A stretch of 64,000 bases of DNA from Candidatus Phycosocius spiralis (GTDB lineage Bacteria > Pseudomonadota > Alphaproteobacteria > Caulobacterales > Aquidulcibacteraceae), in contig NZ_BPFZ01000009.1 in the NCBI RefSeq assembly GCF_030158815.1, forward strand, positions 43,201-107,200, in the 5' to 3' direction. The notes beneath the pieces were generated by a model. The model was not told where the DNA came from. It saw only the letters and a list, made by a program, of their open reading frames with translations, and ran no database searches. Position 1 is the first letter of the stretch. The number at the start of each line of letters is the position of its first letter. Below, in pieces: positions 38,144 to 46,174 of this stretch. The position numbers and the translations under genes are program-made.

Positions 38144-38794
38144 CTACGGCAATGGCTTGACGCCATTACGGGCGATCACACGTTTGGTCTCGGCCATGTC
38201 ATCAACCCTTTTGGCGATGGCGTAAAGCTTGGGTGCGTGGGCTTGATACCAATCCGAGCGTGGACGCCAGTGGATCAAGACCCAGATATAAAGATCGAGT
38301 GCGCTAAAAGTCTCACCCAAAAACCATGGATGGCTAACTTGTTGCTCCAGCTCCAGCATTAGGCGCTTGCGGTGCTGATCGGTACGGGTGCGCAGCGACC
38401 CTTCACTGTCTTGATCAGCCCATTTTTGCGGATAATCGCCATATGTAAAGGTGGGATAGATTGCGGCGTTTATCACCATCAGCCAGCGCCAAAACTGGGG
38501 ACGTAGGTCAGTATCGAGGCTGGGCACCAAGCCCAAATCAGGACGGGAATCATGAATAGTAAGCACAAAGGCGGCGGTCTCGGTCAACACTTGGCCATTT
38601 GGAAAAACCAATGTTGGCACTTGCCCAAGTGGATTGGCAGCGTGCAAGCCGTCGCTTTCTAAACCATGATCACCCCAATCTACAGTCTCGATCTGACAGC
38701 GCACATCTGCAAGGCATAAAACAATTTCTGCCAGCATAGATCCACCGCCATTACCAACAAATAGGATCGGGTCATTTGCCTTGATCGTCGCCAT
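38144..38794 (-). CDS. Glutathione S-transferase family protein
   Basis: A 216-residue protein with a thioredoxin-like N-terminal half (ANPLGQVPTLVFPNGQVLTE, containing the cis-Pro and the ET glutathione-binding pair) and a helical C-terminal half (HPWFLGETFSALDLYIWVLI). The substrate is unknown. Its start lies 3 bp after the metG stop on the same strand, so the two are probably co-transcribed. Confidence 0.85.
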   Translation of the reverse strand: MATIKANDPILFVGNGGGSMLAEIVLCLADVRCQIETVDWGDHGLESDGLHAANPLGQVPTLVFPNGQVLTETAAFVLTIHDSRPDLGLVPSLDTDLRPQFWRWLMVINAAIYPTFTYGDYPQKWADQDSEGSLRTRTDQHRKRLMLELEQQVSHPWFLGETFSALDLYIWVLIHWRPRSDWYQAHAPKLYAIAKRVDDMAETKRVIARNGVKPLP

Positions 38795-38797
38795 GAT

Positions 38798-40507
38798 TTA
38801 GCCACCGCCCCCAAATTGCAGCTTCCAAGCCGCGACTTGATCGTCTTCAATCTTGGCAAACAATAGCTCTGGTACTTGGATCTGAAGACCATGGGGCAAG
38901 GCATCAAGTAGGCCAGCATCATCGGCCTTTGGCCACATCCGTTTGCTTTCAGGCACGCCAAGACCATCAAGGATCCGTGCGGCAGCTTCTGGCACAAAAG
39001 GCCCAGCCAAAATAGCAAATAAAGCGACCAGATTTAGGCCTGTGCGCACGCCTAATGCCGCCAAAGTAAAATCGGTTTTGATTGCCGTCCACGGTGCAGC
39101 CATTTGCAGATACTCATTACCCAGCGCCCATAAGGCGCGGGTTTCTGCTGCGGCTTTACGAAACTCCATCTCGTCGTGGTAAGCGGTGATGGCCGCGATC
39201 TTGACCGAAACATCCGCCCATAACTTCGCTTCTGCTTCCCCGGCCACGCCTTGTGCTGGCACTTGGCCGTCAAATTTTGCGTCGGTAAATTTCAAAATGC
39301 GGTTCACAAAATTACCCAAAACATTAGCAAGATCAGAATTGACCGTTGCCTGAAAGCCCTCCAAGGTAAAGGCGGCATCTGAACTTTCTGGCGCATTGGC
39401 CATCAAATACCAGCGCCAGTAATCACCGCTTAAAAGCTCTAAGGCTTGGTCCATAAAGATACCGCGTTTTTGGCTGGTAGAGAATTTCCCGCCATACCAT
39501 GTCACCCAATTAAAGGCTTTCAGCCGATCAACCAACTTCCAAGGCTCACCCGATCCTAAGATCGTGACGGGGAAGGAAACCGTATGAAAGGCGACATTAT
39601 CCTTGCCCATAAATTGCACATAGGACACATCCTTGGCCCCACCATCCGTGCGCCACCAGCGTTTCCAGTCGCCACCAGTCGCGTCCGCCCATTCTTGCGT
39701 GGCGGCGATATATTCAATCGGGGCGTCAAACCACACGTAAAACACTTTGTTTTCAAAGCCCGGCCGGACCTTGCCATCTTTCAGGACCGGAACCCCCCAA
39801 ACAAGATCACGCGTGATCGCGCGGTCCTGCAATCCCTCGTCTAACCATTTATAAGCGATAGAGCGGGCCAGATGGGGCCAATCTTGGGCTTGATCGACCC
39901 AGGCGCGGATTTTTTCCGCCATTAAGGGTTGGCGCAGGAATAAATGTGCGGTGTCGCGCACTTCAATATTGGTCGAGCCTGATATTTTAGAGCGCGGATG
40001 GAGCAATTGGGTAGGGTCGAGCAGCGTGCCGCAATTATCGCATTGGTCGCCGCGCGCATCAACATAGCCGCATTTAGGGCACGTACCTTCCACATAGCGA
40101 TCAGGTAAAAAGCGTGCATCATCCACACAATAGACTTGCGCGGTCACCCGCTCTTCTAACAGACCATTGTCCTCCAGCATTTGGGCGAAATGCTGGGTTA
40201 AAGCGTAATTTTGCGGGCTGGAAGAGCGGCCAAACCAATCAAAGGAAAGATGAAACCCAGTCCCTGCTTGACGCTGGATATCATGTTGAAGCTGACAATA
40301 GTCGCGCACCGACATGCCAGCCTCACGCGCCGCAAGCTCTGCCGGGGTGCCGTGCTCATCGGTGGCACACACAAACAGGACTTCATGGCCTTGCAAACGG
40401 CGAAACCGCGCATGCACATCGGCCGGCAACATCGAACCCGCCAAATTGCCAAGGTGCTTGATACCATTGATATAGGGAAGTGCAGAAGTAATCAGATAAC
40501 GGGCCAT
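38798..40507 (-). CDS. metG: Methionyl-tRNA synthetase
   Basis: A 569-residue class I synthetase. It starts [20 protein letters not shown] (HIGH-type site written HLGN) and contains FVCATDEHG and the knuckle [19 protein letters not shown] with four Cys, so it is the zinc-containing E. coli/archaeal-like type. In place of the usual KMSKS loop it has [13 protein letters not shown]. The frame opens upstream to 40636, but similarity begins at ATG 40505-40507. A terminator and hairpin lie just upstream. It lacks the C-terminal tRNA-binding extension of some homologues. Confidence 0.93.
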   Translation of the reverse strand: MARYLITSALPYINGIKHLGNLAGSMLPADVHARFRRLQGHEVLFVCATDEHGTPAELAAREAGMSVRDYCQLQHDIQRQAGTGFHLSFDWFGRSSSPQNYALTQHFAQMLEDNGLLEERVTAQVYCVDDARFLPDRYVEGTCPKCGYVDARGDQCDNCGTLLDPTQLLHPRSKISGSTNIEVRDTAHLFLRQPLMAEKIRAWVDQAQDWPHLARSIAYKWLDEGLQDRAITRDLVWGVPVLKDGKVRPGFENKVFYVWFDAPIEYIAATQEWADATGGDWKRWWRTDGGAKDVSYVQFMGKDNVAFHTVSFPVTILGSGEPWKLVDRLKAFNWVTWYGGKFSTSQKRGIFMDQALELLSGDYWRWYLMANAPESSDAAFTLEGFQATVNSDLANVLGNFVNRILKFTDAKFDGQVPAQGVAGEAEAKLWADVSVKIAAITAYHDEMEFRKAAAETRALWALGNEYLQMAAPWTAIKTDFTLAALGVRTGLNLVALFAILAGPFVPEAAARILDGLGVPESKRMWPKADDAGLLDALPHGLQIQVPELLFAKIEDDQVAAWKLQFGGGG

Positions 40508-40533
40508 AACAAGTGTGTAAGCGATTTGTGCGC

Positions 40534-40554
40534 GCCATCCAAGGCTTGGATGGC
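40534..40554. promoter_or_regulatory. Hairpin in the metG leader
   Basis: Perfect 10-bp arms GCCATCCAAG / CTTGGATGGC with a 1-base centre, 27 bp before the metG ATG and just downstream (minus strand) of a strong terminator. It may act as a cis-regulatory hairpin; no known riboswitch or T-box consensus is apparent. Confidence 0.4.
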
Positions 40555-40567
40555 ATAGAGTGCTCAC

Positions 40568-40595
40568 AAAAAAAGGGATCGGCGGGGCCGATCCC
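40568..40595 (-). terminator. Rho-independent terminator after the small-peptide cluster, before metG
   Basis: On the minus strand GGGATCGGC-CCC-GCCGATCCC is followed by seven Ts. The arms are perfect over 9 bp. It separates the three-gene small-peptide unit from metG, or attenuates read-through into metG. Confidence 0.9.
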
Positions 40596-40650
40596 AGTTT
40601 GGGCATCGCTAGGGACGTTGGAGGCGTAGGGTGCAACGATGCCGGTACGA

Positions 40651-40731
40651 CTAGTGCCTGTCAGAGGCTGCCATGCCTAAAAGGCCAGAAGCGACGATGG
40701 TAAGCCAAAGTGCTGCGATAAGATTGATCAT
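40651..40731 (-). CDS. Small membrane peptide 3 (diverged copy)
   Basis: A 26-codon frame, ATG 40729-40731 to TAG 40651-40653, too short for normal gene calling. An AAGGAA ribosome-binding site lies 8 nt upstream. The peptide begins [13 protein letters not shown], is hydrophobic over about residues 2-22, and ends GMAASDRH. It shares 14 of 26 residues with copy 1. Several shared residues use different codons (Leu4, Leu10, Ala21, Ala22, Arg25), as expected for selection on the peptide. A terminator follows 56 bp downstream. Predicted to be a single-pass inner-membrane peptide; function unknown. Confidence 0.72.
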   Translation of the reverse strand: MINLIAALWLTIVASGLLGMAASDRH

Positions 40732-40786
40732 TGTTTTGTTCCTTAATGTAGGTTCCGGGGAGGTGGAGAGAGAATGCTAGGTGTGC

Positions 40787-40867
40787 TTAGACGCGGTCAG
40801 AAGCCGCCATGCTGGCGATGCCAGCGCCTAAAAGACTGAGCCATACGGTTGCGATTAAAGTGATCAT
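40787..40867 (-). CDS. Small membrane peptide 2
   Basis: A 26-codon frame, ATG 40865-40867 to TAA 40787-40789, with GAGGAA 8 nt upstream. It begins MITLIATVWLSLLGAG and ends SMAASDRV. It differs from copy 1 at three residues (positions 8, 11 and 26). Hydrophobic over about 20 residues with a charged D-R near the C-terminus, so it is probably membrane-inserted. The reverse strand also carries a short frame behind a strong GGAGG site. Confidence 0.75.
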   Translation of the reverse strand: MITLIATVWLSLLGAGIASMAASDRV

Positions 40868-40922
40868 TGTTTTGTTCCTCAATGTGGGTTCCGGGGAGGT
40901 GGAGAGAGAATGCTAGGTGTGC

Positions 40923-41003
40923 TTAGGCGCGGTCAGAAGCCGCCATGCTGGCGATGCCAGCGCCTAGAAGGCAGAGCCATGCGGTTGCGATTAAAGTGAT
41001 CAT
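40923..41003 (-). CDS. Small membrane peptide 1
   Basis: A 26-codon frame, ATG 41001-41003 to TAA 40923-40925. The ribosome-binding site AGGAG lies about 10 nt upstream. The peptide begins MITLIATAWLCLLGAG and ends SMAASDRA. It is the first gene of the three-copy unit. A TTGACA box lies about 90 bp upstream and a perfect inverted repeat sits near the predicted transcript start. The size, hydrophobicity and tandem arrangement recall type I toxin families such as Ldr and Ibs, but there is no sequence match I recognise. Confidence 0.75.
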   Translation of the reverse strand: MITLIATAWLCLLGAGIASMAASDRA

Positions 41004-41043
41004 GTTGGTTTCTCCTGTTGGTCTGTGTTTGTTAAATTCGTGC

Positions 41044-41097
41044 TGCACTGATGTAGTGCATGGGTGTATTACTACTATAGCACACCATATGTGTCAA
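41044..41097 (-). promoter_or_regulatory. Candidate promoter and operator of the small-peptide cluster
   Basis: On the minus strand a perfect -35 box TTGACA (41092-41097) is followed, 17 bp later, by a weak -10 TAGTAA (41069-41074). Just downstream lies the inverted repeat TGCACT-N5-AGTGCA (41044-41060), about 40 bp before the first small gene. This is the position expected for a repressor site. The arrangement is also the upstream region of divergent dusA. Confidence 0.5.
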
Positions 41098-41168
41098 ACA
41101 CTTTTTTTCAACTTTGTGCAGAAATTTGCAGATTTGCGTTTTTAAGGCAAAAAAGGCATGAAACGGCC

Positions 41169-42182
41169 ATGCAGACTGACACGCTCGATAGGCGATTTTG
41201 CGTCGCGCCCATGATGGAATGGACAGATCGGCATTGCCGGGCGTTTCACCGCGTGTTGAGTAAAGGCGCGCTTCTATATACTGAGATGGTCACAGCCGAA
41301 GCACTCATCCATGGTGACCGCGCCCGTTTGATTGGCTTTGACGCAAGCGAACATCCCGTCGCGCTCCAAATCGGTGGCTCAGACCCCGCTAAACTGGCGG
41401 AGGCGACCAAAATCGGCACGGATTTTGGCTATGATGAGATTAATCTCAACGTCGGTTGCCCCTCTGACCGGGTGCAATCGGGCCGCTTTGGCGCGTGCCT
41501 AATGCGCGAGCCGGAGTTGGTAGCAGAATGCGTCACCGCCATGCAGGCCGCAACGCATTTGCCGGTGACAGTAAAAAACCGCCTCGGCGTCGATGATCAA
41601 GACCCAGAAGTGAGCTTATTTGGTTTTGTCGAGACGGTTGCAAAAGCTGGCGTCACCGTCTTTGTTGTGCATGCGCGCAAGGCGATCCTCAAAGGTCTCT
41701 CGCCAAAGGATAATCGCGAAATTCCGCCCCTGAACTATGATTTGGTGCACAGTTTAAAGGCCTCACACCCGCACCTTACCATGATCTTGAATGGCGGGAT
41801 TGGAAGTATTGAGCAGGCAAAACGCGCAGTCACGGGTCTTGATGGGGTCATGCTGGGTCGCGCCGCCTATCATGACCCTGCCTTATTGGGCCATGTCGAT
41901 GATGAGATTTTGGGCCACGATACCGCGATTGTTACGCCCGAAGAAGCTTACCGCGCTTTTCGACCCTATGTGGTGCGACGCTTGGGTGAAGGCGTGCCAC
42001 TACACGCGATCACCCGTCATATGCTGGGCTTGTTTGCGGGCAGACCTGGCGCGCGCCTATTTCGGCGCCATCTGGGTGAGACCAGCCGCGCGGGGGCCGG
42101 GATTGAAGTCTATGATGAGGCACTGGCCTTGATCGAGCGCGAAGCAAGTCGCTTTGCGAGCCGTGGGCAGATCGCTGCTTAG
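41169..42182 (+). CDS. dusA: tRNA-dihydrouridine(20/20a) synthase DusA
   Basis: A 337-residue FMN enzyme that reduces uridine in the tRNA D-loop. It reads FCVAPMMEWTDRHCRAFHRV, then YTEMVTAEALIHGD, then EINLNVGCPSDRVQSGRFGA with the catalytic Cys, then LTMILNGGIGSIEQAK and GVMLGRAAYHDPALLG. ATG 41169 is chosen over the upstream ATG 41064 because the family N-terminus begins there and the intervening codons are low-quality. It is divergent from the small-peptide cluster. Confidence 0.94.
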   Translation: MQTDTLDRRFCVAPMMEWTDRHCRAFHRVLSKGALLYTEMVTAEALIHGDRARLIGFDASEHPVALQIGGSDPAKLAEATKIGTDFGYDEINLNVGCPSDRVQSGRFGACLMREPELVAECVTAMQAATHLPVTVKNRLGVDDQDPEVSLFGFVETVAKAGVTVFVVHARKAILKGLSPKDNREIPPLNYDLVHSLKASHPHLTMILNGGIGSIEQAKRAVTGLDGVMLGRAAYHDPALLGHVDDEILGHDTAIVTPEEAYRAFRPYVVRRLGEGVPLHAITRHMLGLFAGRPGARLFRRHLGETSRAGAGIEVYDEALALIEREASRFASRGQIAA

Positions 42183-42193
42183 GGGCTACCGCT

Positions 42194-42766
42194 TTATCGA
42201 GTGGCTCGCCGATACCAAGGTATCCTAGAGCCTGTATCGACCTCTTCACCTTCCTCGCCAAAAGCCAAAACATGGCCTTGCTCAGCCCGCAATTCGAGAA
42301 CCCAGCGCACCCGTTCGATGACAGCGGCACCATGACTGCTAATTGCAAACACAATATAAAAGCCGACAAGCTCCGCAATATGGCTGTCTTGAAACCGCGT
42401 GTGATTGATCATGCTGGTAACCATGTAGACCATGAAGCTAATCAAGATTAGCATCGACACCACCAAAAGCGCCCTGCTCAACCGAGTCCGCCGTTGGGGA
42501 ATACCACTTTGATAAGTTGGATTACGCAAGTCGTCGCGGTCACCAAGTGGCGTCCCGATGAAAATTACGAGGAAATTGGCGAGAATCAGCAAGATGGGGC
42601 CAAATGGCGCGTGGGAAAAGTAATTGAACGAAGAACCCTCCAAAGAGCTGTCGATCCCCCGGCCAGGCAGAATCTGAAAAATAATCCCGACAGCGATTGA
42701 TACAGTAAGCATGCGATAGGCGCGCTGACCCAACTCTGCGATGGCGCACGTTATCCTTGTCTCCAC
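42194..42766 (-). CDS. Hypothetical membrane protein
   Basis: A 190-residue protein with four likely membrane segments: MLTVSIAVGIIFQIL, GPILLILANFLVIFI, ALLVVSMLILISFMVYMVTS and ELVGFYIVFAISSH. The C-terminus is charged (RWVLELRAEQGHVLAFGEEG). I recognise no family. Convergent with dusA, 11 bp between stops. Confidence 0.6.
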   Translation of the reverse strand: METRITCAIAELGQRAYRMLTVSIAVGIIFQILPGRGIDSSLEGSSFNYFSHAPFGPILLILANFLVIFIGTPLGDRDDLRNPTYQSGIPQRRTRLSRALLVVSMLILISFMVYMVTSMINHTRFQDSHIAELVGFYIVFAISSHGAAVIERVRWVLELRAEQGHVLAFGEEGEEVDTGSRIPWYRRATR

Positions 42767-43028
42767 ATCGGGTGCTATGGGTCGCTTGTCGGTTCAAAAC
42801 CATATTTTTTGGGGACTAGGCTGTTGGCTTACAGTTTCGGTCATATGGCCTCGCTAGGAAGTCTGCGCTAGGTACGGCTTTGGGGGCAGTTGGTCGAATG
42901 GGATAGGCCATCTTCGAAGTAGACGCCCTCAACCTAGCCCCCTACATCCACCCTTGAATAGACTTAGAGGCTAGTGCCAATCACTCAATCTGGCAACCTA
43001 GGATTTAGCGGAGATTTAAGATTATCTT

Positions 43029-45014
43029 CTAAACCAATTGATCGACCCGCGCGGCAACAATATCGACCAGATCGCCCATAATCTCGGTGATCTTAAAGTC
43101 CTTGGGCGTATAGACAGCCGCGACGCCAAATTGCTTGAGCGCGCGGGCATCTTCTGGCGGAATGATACCGCCCACCACCACGGGCACATGTGCTAGCCCT
43201 GCTGCCCGCATCCGCGCCACCACATCGCGCACAAGGTCTAGATGCGATCCAGACAGGATAGAAAGACCGACCGCATGGGCACGCTTTTCTACTGCACGTG
43301 CAACAATTTCTTCGGGCGTCATGCGGATGCCTTCATAGGTCACATCCATGCCCACAGCGCGGGCGCGTGTCGCGATTTGTTCGGCCCCGTTTGAGTGGCC
43401 ATCAAGGCCCGGCTTCCCAACCAAAAAGGCCAATTTGCGGCCTAGTTTTTCGCTGATCGTATCAACCTTTTTGGACACGGCTTCGATATCTTCGCCCTCG
43501 ATGTTCACAAGCAGCGAAACCCCCGTTGGCGCGCGATATTCCCCGTAAATACTGCGCAATAATGTGCCCCACTCCCCAGTGGTGACACCGGCTTTGGCAC
43601 ACGCGATGGACGGCTCCATGATGTTGCGGTTTTCCCGCGCTGCGGTTTCCAAGGCCGCAAGAACCGCCGCAACGGCAGTAGGGTCGCGGGTGGCGCGCCA
43701 CGCATTTAATCGTTTGATCTGATCGGCCTCCACCATCGGGTCTACGGTCTGGATCGCACCCTCCCCAGCGGATAAAGGTGATTGTTCTGTATCGGTCCAG
43801 CGATTGACGCCAACCACAGTTTGGCTGCCTTGTTCGATGCCAAGCAAGCGGTCACGATTGGCCTGCACCAAACTTTCTTTCATATAAGGCACCGCAGCAA
43901 CTGCCCCGCCCAGAGCCTCGATCTTAGCCAGCTCTGCCTTAGCGCCGGCCACCAATTCAGCGACCTTTTTTTCCACCACGTGCGAGCCTGCAAACAAATC
44001 CTCATATTCGAGAAGATCGGTTTCATAGGCTAGAATTTGTTGAAGCCTAAGGCTCCATTGCTGATCCCATGGGCGGGGAAGGCCTAAGGCCTCATTCCAC
44101 GCAGGCAATTGCACGGCACGCGCACGGGCGTCCTTGCTCATGGTCACAGCCAATGTTTCAAGGAGAATGCGATAGACGTTATTCTCAGGCTGGGGTTCGG
44201 TTAGGCCCAAGGAATTGACCTGCACGCCATAGCGAAAGCGGCGCATAGCAGGATCGGTGACACCATATCGATCCTGGCAAATCTCGTCCCATAAGACGTT
44301 AAACGCGCGCATCTTGCACAGCTCCGTCACAAAACGAATGCCGGCGTTCACAAAAAAGCTGATCCGGCCCACCACGGCTGGGAAATCATCGGGGATGACT
44401 TGCCCTTGCGCTTTAACTTCATCGAGCACGGCAATGGCGGTGGCGAGCGCAAAGGCCAATTCCTGATCGGGCGTCGCACCTGCTTCTTGCAAATGATACG
44501 AGCACACATTCATCGGGTTAAACTTAGGCGTTTCCTGCAAGCACCAGGCAATCGTGTCAGCAGTCAGTTTCAAGCTGGGTGCAGGGGGAAACACATAGGT
44601 CCCGCGTGAGAGATATTCCTTGATCAAATCGTTTTGCGTGGTGCCTTGCAGCTTCTTGCGGTCGGCCCCCTGCTCATCCGCCAAAGCGACATAAAGCGCC
44701 AGTAGCCAAGGAGCAGGCGCATTGATCGTCATGCTGGTATTCATGGTTTCAAGCGGTATACCCGAAAACAAGGTACGCATGTCTCCCAAATGGCTAATCG
44801 GCACACCCACTTTGCCGACTTCACCCTTGGCCAGCACATGGTCCACCTCATAGGCCGTCTGGGTCGGCAAATCGAACGCAACCGACAGGCCCGTCTGCCC
44901 TGCGGCAAGGTTAGCGCGATAGAGCGCGTTGGACTTCTGCGCCGTCGAATGGCCACCATAGGTACGAAAAATCCATGGTTTATCGGGGGTGTGTTGAAAG
45001 GGCTGGTCGGTCAT
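43029..45014 (-). CDS. ecm: Ethylmalonyl-CoA mutase (MeaA-like)
   Basis: A 661-residue adenosylcobalamin-dependent mutase that converts ethylmalonyl-CoA to methylsuccinyl-CoA. The N-terminal catalytic barrel contains RTYGGHSTAQKSNALY and TTQNDLIKEYLSRGTYVFPP. The C-terminal B12 domain has VGKPGLDGHSNGAEQIA, where the His contacts cobalt; the 'LDGHSNGAEQ' form is characteristic of Ecm/MeaA rather than methylmalonyl-CoA mutase. The start at ATG 45012-45014 (MTDQPFQHTPDKPW) is chosen; the frame extends upstream without similarity. ccr lies 1.3 kb away on the other strand, supporting the assignment. Confidence 0.92.
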   Translation of the reverse strand: MTDQPFQHTPDKPWIFRTYGGHSTAQKSNALYRANLAAGQTGLSVAFDLPTQTAYEVDHVLAKGEVGKVGVPISHLGDMRTLFSGIPLETMNTSMTINAPAPWLLALYVALADEQGADRKKLQGTTQNDLIKEYLSRGTYVFPPAPSLKLTADTIAWCLQETPKFNPMNVCSYHLQEAGATPDQELAFALATAIAVLDEVKAQGQVIPDDFPAVVGRISFFVNAGIRFVTELCKMRAFNVLWDEICQDRYGVTDPAMRRFRYGVQVNSLGLTEPQPENNVYRILLETLAVTMSKDARARAVQLPAWNEALGLPRPWDQQWSLRLQQILAYETDLLEYEDLFAGSHVVEKKVAELVAGAKAELAKIEALGGAVAAVPYMKESLVQANRDRLLGIEQGSQTVVGVNRWTDTEQSPLSAGEGAIQTVDPMVEADQIKRLNAWRATRDPTAVAAVLAALETAARENRNIMEPSIACAKAGVTTGEWGTLLRSIYGEYRAPTGVSLLVNIEGEDIEAVSKKVDTISEKLGRKLAFLVGKPGLDGHSNGAEQIATRARAVGMDVTYEGIRMTPEEIVARAVEKRAHAVGLSILSGSHLDLVRDVVARMRAAGLAHVPVVVGGIIPPEDARALKQFGVAAVYTPKDFKITEIMGDLVDIVAARVDQLV

Positions 45015-45221
45015 TGGCGCGTCCTTGTGCAAAGGCGAGATGGCATAGGCACCGGGCAAGTTGCAAGGGGAACTTCTTGAGGCTAGGGAAGGGAACAAGA
45101 AAAAGCCGTCAGAACTCGATTATTCAGGCTGTCACCTTGCAGATCAATGGGCGTTGAAAACTGAATTTTCTGGACAGATTGAATAATTATAGCTATGTCT
45201 GGATTAAGTCTGGATTGAATT

Positions 45222-45467
45222 ATGGCCTCCCAAGTCGCTGCGTTTGACGCAAAGCAAAAGCTGTCTGAACTCTTAAACCGCGCGCATGGCGGCGAGACGA
45301 TTGTCATTACGCGTCATGGCGTGCCCTATGCTAAATTGGTACCCATTGAAGCGCCTGCCGATCGCCAAGAAGCCAAGCACCACTTGTTGGAGCGGTTGCG
45401 TACTCAGGCGAGTTTAAATCTGCCACCTGTGCCGCGTGAATGGCTTTACGAGCGCGATTCTATCTAA
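45222..45467 (+). CDS. Phd/YefM-type antitoxin, apparently orphan
   Basis: An 81-residue protein with the Phd fold: QVAAFDAKQKLSELLNRAHG, then GETIVITRHGVPYAKLVPIE, followed by a short C-terminal toxin-binding tail PREWLYERDSI. Such proteins repress their own operon and neutralise a PIN, Doc or RelE toxin encoded next door. No toxin frame of plausible length follows: the next gene, 93 bp away, is a GNAT acetyltransferase. It may be a solitary antitoxin, or the toxin has been lost. Confidence 0.82.
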   Translation: MASQVAAFDAKQKLSELLNRAHGGETIVITRHGVPYAKLVPIEAPADRQEAKHHLLERLRTQASLNLPPVPREWLYERDSI

Positions 45468-45559
45468 TCAGGCGTTTTAGTCCTAAGCATAGACAATCTC
45501 CCCGTATTGAATCATCAACCCTTTAACCGTGGCTGGAATGTCGCGCTTGCAAGCGATCC

Positions 45560-46084
45560 TTGGATAAGCCTATCTTTGCACAAGCGCTGGAGGCCCAAAC
45601 CTTGAACCCTACCCTCTCGATCCACCCCTGGTCACCAGATCTAGCTGGCGCATTCCACGACATCAATATGCAATGGATTGAGGCGATGTTTGGGTTGGTG
45701 GCAACCGATCGTCTGGTGCTGGAAAACCCCCAATCCATGATCATCGACAAGGGCGGGGATATTTTATTTGTCTCCGTTGAAGGGCTTGGGATCGTTGGGG
45801 CTTGTGCTTTGCTGCCCGCTAAAGACCTTGGCACATTTGAATTGGCCAAAATGGGCGTCTTAGACAGTGCGCGCGGGCAAAAGGCCGGGGAGTTCTTGCT
45901 GGCGGCTGTCCTTGAGCGCGCGCGAAAGATGAAGATTGAAACCTTGTTCCTTCTGACCAACAAAAAATGCGAAGCCGCGATCCATCTTTATGAGAAGCTA
46001 GGTTTTGTGCACGACCCCGATATCATGGCCCGCTATGGCTGCAATTATGAGCGCTGCGATGTCGCGATGCGTTATAGTGTGTAG
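45560..46084 (+). CDS. GNAT family N-acetyltransferase
   Basis: Up to 174 residues with the GNAT core: IVGACALLPAKDLGTFELAK, then MGVLDSARGQKAGEFLLAAV (acetyl-CoA pyrophosphate loop), then KCEAAIHLYEKLGFVHDP. The start is uncertain: only TTG codons (45560, or 45602, which would place similarity immediately after the start) fit, with no ATG in frame. The substrate is unknown. Confidence 0.75.
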   Translation: MDKPIFAQALEAQTLNPTLSIHPWSPDLAGAFHDINMQWIEAMFGLVATDRLVLENPQSMIIDKGGDILFVSVEGLGIVGACALLPAKDLGTFELAKMGVLDSARGQKAGEFLLAAVLERARKMKIETLFLLTNKKCEAAIHLYEKLGFVHDPDIMARYGCNYERCDVAMRYSV

Positions 46085-46174
46085 GCCTGACCTTTTTGGG
46101 TTGTCGCAAACCTTCATAAACGGCCCAGTTAGAACGGCCTTTCTAGACTAGGTCAGAAGAAACTTGACAATTTA

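Larger units (their letters stand above)
40651..41003 (-). repeat. Three tandem copies, 136-bp period, of a small-peptide gene module
   Basis: Start codons at 41003, 40867 and 40731 are spaced by exactly 136 bp. The module is an 81-bp frame plus a 55-bp spacer. The spacers 40868-40922 and 40732-40786 differ at only 2 of 55 positions. Frames 1 and 2 are also nearly identical, while frame 3 has diverged heavily at the nucleotide level. Confidence 0.9.

Noticed and set aside
41044..41060. Possible PhaR site in the small-peptide promoter, related to the ccr palindrome
   Set aside because: The arms TGCACT-N5-AGTGCA do not contain CTGC-N3-GCAG, and the spacing differs; it is kept only as an unassigned palindrome.
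45560..46084. GNAT toxin partner for the neighbouring antitoxin
   Set aside because: TacT-like GNAT toxins pair with ribbon-helix-helix antitoxins; here the antitoxin is Phd-type, the gap is 93 bp, and the GNAT sequence resembles ordinary acetyltransferases.
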